A stretch of DNA of 9,456 bases from Lentisphaerota bacterium. Its GTDB lineage: Bacteria > Verrucomicrobiota > Kiritimatiellia > UBA8416 > JAFGTH01. The notes beneath the pieces were generated by a model. That model searched no databases. It was not told the origin of the DNA and saw only the letters and a list, made by a program, of their open reading frames with translations. The stretch covers positions 1-9,456 of the forward strand of contig JAFGTH010000179.1 of NCBI GenBank assembly GCA_016934225.1, in the 5' to 3' direction. Of this stretch, positions 6,513 to 9,456 are shown in pieces (position 1 is the first letter of the stretch; each line of letters opens with the position of its first letter). Made by a program: the position numbers and the translations under genes.

Positions 6513-7622
6513 ATGGCTGACGACAGAAAAATTGTTGCCGGCATTGATATTGGCGCTGGAAGCGGAACAAAGATCGGAATACTTGACTTGGATTGTCAGG
6601 TAATCGGTGAGTCGGTGCTGCCGATAAAGCGCTATGGAGAGAACGCGCAAACGCTTGTGTCTAGGGTGTGCCAGATCGTGCGTGAACTTGTTGCTGGAAA
6701 CGTTGGTACACATCTTTGCGCGGTCGGCGTTGGATCGCCCGGAACTGTAAAAGCAGACGGCATGTTACGATCCGCGTGTAATTTGCCGTTCCTGGCGGAT
6801 GCCGATTTGTCGAATATGTTTGCGAAGGAGCTTGGCGTTCCAGCGGTGTTGATCAATGATGCAGATGCCGGCGCTTTAGCAGAATGGTATGTTCACAAGA
6901 TTGAACTGTTGTATTGGGTGTTTGGAGGCGGCTGGGGTGGCGCATGGGTCTCGGCAGACGGTGAAATCCGATTTTCATCCAGAGGATGGGATGGAAACGA
7001 AACACGTCTTCACTATACCAATGAACCGGGATTCGCGACCCCGCTTCAGAAACGAATGCTTGAACAGATATTTGCAGCCGCCGGACTTTGCTTCAAAGAC
7101 TGTGAGAAACGGTGCGCCGCCGATAATGGATTGGCAACACCGTTTGTCGGGCCGGCCGGCAAGACCGGAGCTGTCAGGGCTGAGCTGTTTGTTTCAGGCA
7201 CGGGTCGTTGGCGTATTTTCAGGGAATTTGCGCTGAGGGACGAAACTTACAAAACCGGTTTGTCGAGTGAGGAAATTGCAGAGCTGGAAAGGCCGGAAAC
7301 CGCCGGTAGAATAATAGACAAACTCGGTTATACCGGCACAGGTGTTGCCGTGCGTACCGACAAACTTTTTGGGGCAATACTTGCCGAAGCGGCAATGGTC
7401 ATTCTGCATCAGGCCACTGATGACGGCTGCCCCGACGGTGTTCCCATATTTTTGGCCGGCAAGCCAAGCCGCGCTTTGCCGCTGTTTGGTTCGTTTGCAC
7501 GAAAAGAGATGCTTGCGAGAGGCATAGAGAACAAATTGTATCCATCGAAAGTTGAAGCGAATGCGCACGATCCGAATATGATAGGCGCGGCAGTTATGGC
7601 TGCCAGACTGCTTGCGCAATAA
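6513..7622 (+). CDS. divergent ROK-family sugar kinase-like protein
   Basis: A 369-residue ASKHA-fold protein of the ROK group, longer than usual (about 290-330). The N-terminal phosphate-1 motif is GIDIGAGSGTKIG (10-22), about two residues longer than the standard GIDIGGTK pattern. GVGSPG (72-77), the catalytic-Asp motif INDADAGALAE with N115-D116, and the glycine-rich FGGGWGG (137-143) follow. Residue E171 in NEPG corresponds to the sugar-binding Glu of the usual E-x-G-H motif, but the zinc-binding His is Phe174, and the CxCGxxGC zinc cluster is absent. Three cysteines in a CxxxCxxxC arrangement (193, 197, 201) lie near that place. An extra segment at about 205-270 has no equivalent that I recognise. 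GAGGTG (6499-6504) lies 8 nt upstream of the ATG. Next to nagB, a hexose or amino-sugar kinase (glucokinase or GlcNAc kinase) is the best guess. No helix-turn-helix is present, so it is not a NagC-type repressor. Confidence 0.82.
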   Translation: MADDRKIVAGIDIGAGSGTKIGILDLDCQVIGESVLPIKRYGENAQTLVSRVCQIVRELVAGNVGTHLCAVGVGSPGTVKADGMLRSACNLPFLADADLSNMFAKELGVPAVLINDADAGALAEWYVHKIELLYWVFGGGWGGAWVSADGEIRFSSRGWDGNETRLHYTNEPGFATPLQKRMLEQIFAAAGLCFKDCEKRCAADNGLATPFVGPAGKTGAVRAELFVSGTGRWRIFREFALRDETYKTGLSSEEIAELERPETAGRIIDKLGYTGTGVAVRTDKLFGAILAEAAMVILHQATDDGCPDGVPIFLAGKPSRALPLFGSFARKEMLARGIENKLYPSKVEANAHDPNMIGAAVMAARLLAQ

Positions 7623-7641
7623 CTCCAAGAACGCCAAATAT

Positions 7642-7651
7642 AGGATCGAAA
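7642..7651 (+). promoter_or_regulatory. AGGATCGAAA motif upstream of malic enzyme
   Basis: This 10-mer is identical to 817-826 in the pta upstream repeat array and lies 62 nt before the malic enzyme ATG, in an intergenic gap. It may be a single site for the same regulator. One shared 10-mer is suggestive only, and another ATCGAAA also occurs inside the ROK coding region near 7543. Confidence 0.25.
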
Positions 7652-7713
7652 ACATAGGAATGTGATAGGACGGCGCGCAAAATTCTTTCTATTTTAGCAA
7701 ACTAAGGAACACA

Positions 7714-9003
7714 ATGCAGATAACACGCGAACAGATTTTGGAATATCATCTTGGCGGTAAAATTGGTTTGCGCCTCGCTAAACCACTTATGAATGTTGAA
7801 GATCTGTGCAAAGCCTATACGCCAGGTGTGGCCATTCCCGTGAAAGAAATAGCGGCGGACCCGTCGTTGGTCAATCGGTACAGCGCGAAACACAACCTTG
7901 TGGCCGTGGTTACGGATGGAACAGCCATCCTCGGTTTGGGCGATCTTGGGGCAACCGCCAGCATACCGGTCATGGAAGGTAAGGCGGTATTGTTCAAGGC
8001 GTTTGCCGACGTAGACGGATGGCCGGTTCCTTTGAATCATTGTCGCATCGGCGGAAAAAACGAAGGACCGACGGATCCACAGCGCGTAATTGATGCCACA
8101 TGCGCCATTGCGCCAATGTACGGCGGCATTAACTTGGAAGACATAGCCGCACCCGCTTGTTTCGAAATAGAGGATCGCTTGAATGATCTGTTGGATATTC
8201 CTGTTTTCCACGATGATCAATGGGGAACCGCCGTTATTACTTTGGCGGGAGTAATGAATTATACATTGTTGAGCAATCGTCGCTTGTCCGACATTAAAAT
8301 TGTTATAAATGGCGCCGGAGCGGCCGGCATTCGAATAGCAGAAATGCTGAAAATAGCCGGCGCGGGCCAAGTAATATTGTGCGATTCGAAGGGAGTTATA
8401 AGCACCAGTCGCAGCAATTTGACGGCGAAAAAGCGTGAACATGCAACGGATACGTCAGCAAAAACAGTTGGAGATGCTCTGAAAGGGGCGCATGTGTTTA
8501 TCGGCGTGTCGGTTGCCAATTGCATTACGTCGCAGGACGTACTCTCCATGGAATCCTATCCTGCAATATTCGCCATGGCAAATCCTGATCCGGAAATCGA
8601 ACCGGCAACAATTGCCGAAGCGATGGGTAATAAACCATATGTTATGGCAACAGGCAGATCCGATTATCCCAACCAGATTAATAACGTGCTGGGATTTCCC
8701 TTTCTATTCAGGGGCGCTCTTGATTGCAACGCTTCAGAAATCAATGTAGATATGAAAATTGCTGCAGCAAAGGCGCTTGCGGCAGTCGCTCGCGATCCTG
8801 TAAGTAACTATGTGCGGGAATTATTTCGCGAAGACCGACTTGAATTTGGCCCGCATTACATTATTCCGAAACCGTTCGACAAACGTCTTTACGTCAGGGT
8901 TTCGTTCGCAGTGGCCGAAGCGGCAGTCAAATCCGGCGTGGCGCCGGAAAAGGATCTTGCCGCCTATCGAGCCGATCTGGAAACTCGAAACGAAACAAGA
9001 TAA
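7714..9003 (+). CDS. malic enzyme, short form (NAD(P)-dependent oxaloacetate-decarboxylating malate dehydrogenase)
   Basis: The enzyme oxidatively decarboxylates malate to pyruvate and CO2 with reduction of NAD or NADP (EC 1.1.1.38/40). It is 429 residues, matching the malic domain plus NAD-binding domain, and lacks the C-terminal phosphotransacetylase-like domain of proteobacterial MaeB. The catalytic Tyr lies in YTPGVA (Y35), the Lys in EGKAVLFKAFADVDG (K90/K95), metal ligands in CFEIEDRL (E151, D154 region) and D167-D168 of HDDQWGTA, where His is usual at the Trp. The Rossmann motif is GAGAAG (200-205), with CDSKGVI after the next strand; this does not settle NAD versus NADP. ANPDPEI, TGRSDYPNQINNVLGFPF and FRGALD are the conserved late blocks. 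AAGGA (7704-7708) lies 5 nt before the ATG. It is 91 nt after the ROK gene and convergent with the endonuclease gene. With Pta-AckA in the same locus, it suits malate-to-acetate flux. Confidence 0.96.
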   Translation: MQITREQILEYHLGGKIGLRLAKPLMNVEDLCKAYTPGVAIPVKEIAADPSLVNRYSAKHNLVAVVTDGTAILGLGDLGATASIPVMEGKAVLFKAFADVDGWPVPLNHCRIGGKNEGPTDPQRVIDATCAIAPMYGGINLEDIAAPACFEIEDRLNDLLDIPVFHDDQWGTAVITLAGVMNYTLLSNRRLSDIKIVINGAGAAGIRIAEMLKIAGAGQVILCDSKGVISTSRSNLTAKKREHATDTSAKTVGDALKGAHVFIGVSVANCITSQDVLSMESYPAIFAMANPDPEIEPATIAEAMGNKPYVMATGRSDYPNQINNVLGFPFLFRGALDCNASEINVDMKIAAAKALAAVARDPVSNYVRELFREDRLEFGPHYIIPKPFDKRLYVRVSFAVAEAAVKSGVAPEKDLAAYRADLETRNETR

Positions 9004-9030
9004 CACAGATCTTGTGAACAGAACTTTAGG

Positions 9031-9273
9031 CTACTGATTAAGAATGGACTGTAGTTCTCTGGCGCCTTTTGCTGTTTTCCAGTACTGTTCTCGTCGGAAA
9101 GCTTGTGATCTTGTTGCGAATTCTTCATGGTGGACAAGAGACCACGGCCTGTAAGGTTTGGTGCTGCGCACATGACCGGCATTGTGTTTTGCAACCCGAC
9201 GATTCAGATCCTCACAGGAGCCTTTGTAAAGTCTGCCGGTTTTTAACGACCGCAGGATATAGGCATGATACAT
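9031..9273 (-). CDS. small GIY-YIG endonuclease-domain protein (UPF0213-like)
   Basis: An 80-residue single-domain protein with the GIY-YIG nuclease layout: YHAYILRS (2-9) for the first strand, LYKGSCEDLNRRVAKHNAG (15-33) for the second motif and helix, and AFRREQYWKTAKG (58-70) carrying the metal-binding Glu (E62). The second motif reads YKG rather than YIG, a variant also found in this family. Y5, Y16, R25/R26 and H30 complete the expected active site. The frame is open upstream through the tRNA gene to 9387, but that part cannot be coding; ATG 9273 starts at the domain boundary, with ATG 9282 as an alternative. Neither has a recognisable Shine-Dalgarno site. Such proteins may act in DNA repair or come from mobile elements, and the role here is unknown. 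It lies 54 nt downstream of tRNA-Cys on the same strand and may depend on its promoter. Confidence 0.85.
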   Translation of the reverse strand: MYHAYILRSLKTGRLYKGSCEDLNRRVAKHNAGHVRSTKPYRPWSLVHHEEFATRSQAFRREQYWKTAKGARELQSILNQ

Positions 9274-9327
9274 AGGCTGCATTTCTGTTGATGTTGTGGG
9301 GATTATGCGACCGATTTGTCGGGAAAT

Positions 9328-9401
9328 TGGAGGCGCGAACCGGAATTGAACCGGTGTACCAGGTTTTGCAGACCCGTGCCTAACCACTCGGCCATCGCGC
9401 C
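9328..9401 (-). tRNA. tRNA-Cys (anticodon GCA), CCA encoded
   Basis: The 74-nt cloverleaf reads leftwards from 9401. The acceptor stem GGCGCGA pairs fully with TCGCGCC. The D arm is GCCGAGTGGTTAGGC. The anticodon stem CGGGT/ACCTG holds the loop CTGCAAA with anticodon GCA. The T arm ACCGG-TTCAATT-CCGGT is perfect. The discriminator is U73, the identity base of bacterial tRNA-Cys, followed by a genome-encoded CCA (9330-9328). Acceptor, anticodon loop and T arm resemble E. coli tRNA-Cys. The promoter would lie at or beyond the window's right edge; none is clear in the 55 bases shown. Confidence 0.97.
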
Positions 9402-9456
9402 ATCATTCATAAGTTTCACATCAAACTGATTTACTTCTTTTCGTCTTCTTTTCCAC

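Noticed and set aside
6889..7236. 115-codon plus-strand open frame inside the ROK gene
   Set aside because: It is an alternate frame within a gene with clear ROK motifs, and has no domain features of its own.
7702..8442. A 246-codon open frame on the minus strand opposite the malic enzyme gene
   Set aside because: It is an antisense shadow of a strongly conserved gene; the product shows no recognisable domain and no convincing ribosome site.
9004..9016. Short hairpin CACAGATCTTGTG after the malic enzyme gene, considered as terminator
   Set aside because: It has only about 4-5 pairs and no T-run on either strand.
9311..9322. Inverted repeat CCGA-TTTG-TCGG just downstream of tRNA-Cys
   Set aside because: A 4-bp stem without a T tract is too weak to call a terminator or an attachment site.
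9274..9387. N-terminal extension of the GIY-YIG frame to ATG 9387
   Set aside because: It would translate through the tRNA-Cys gene; the domain begins at the ATG at 9273.

Overview
The window looks like an ordinary chromosomal, central-carbon region of a fermentative bacterium. All coding follows the standard code with clear Shine-Dalgarno sites. Phosphotransacetylase plus acetate kinase points to acetate-producing energy conservation. The DUF4954 left-handed beta-helix protein closely resembles Bacteroidota proteins I remember, while the acyl carrier protein and the HMGL-like enzyme look like versions found in other anaerobic lineages. I therefore infer an anaerobic Gram-negative bacterium, perhaps Bacteroidota-like or from the Kiritimatiellota/Lentisphaerota side, with low confidence in the phylum.

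Layout. Positions 1-669 (minus) hold the first 223 residues of a DRE-TIM metallolyase (HMGL-like, isopropylmalate/homocitrate-synthase type) that runs off the left edge. It is divergent from everything that follows across a 282-bp regulatory region. That region carries a perfect 12-bp palindrome, two promoter-like element pairs, and three copies of ATCGAAANNGC at exact 20-bp spacing. From 952 to 9003 seven genes run rightwards: pta (952-1941), ackA (1956-3158), a stand-alone acyl carrier protein (3242-3484), a DUF4954 protein (3582-5543, GTG start), nagB (5601-6407), a divergent ROK-family kinase (6513-7622) and a short malic enzyme (7714-9003). Only pta-ackA are tightly spaced (14 nt). The other gaps are 57-105 nt, so several transcription units are possible. 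On the right, a GIY-YIG endonuclease (9031-9273) and tRNA-Cys(GCA) (9328-9401) lie on the minus strand, convergent with the malic enzyme gene.

How the genes fit together. Malic enzyme makes pyruvate from malate. Acetyl-CoA derived from pyruvate is turned by Pta and AckA into acetate and ATP. NagB feeds amino-sugar carbon into fructose-6-phosphate, and the neighbouring ROK protein may supply a phosphorylated sugar. The HMGL-like enzyme may also consume an acyl-CoA. The least explained part is the ACP-DUF4954-NagB segment: a lone ACP with a GAESIQS site next to a large beta-helix protein of unknown function and an amino-sugar gene. No mobile element, CRISPR array or phage gene was seen.
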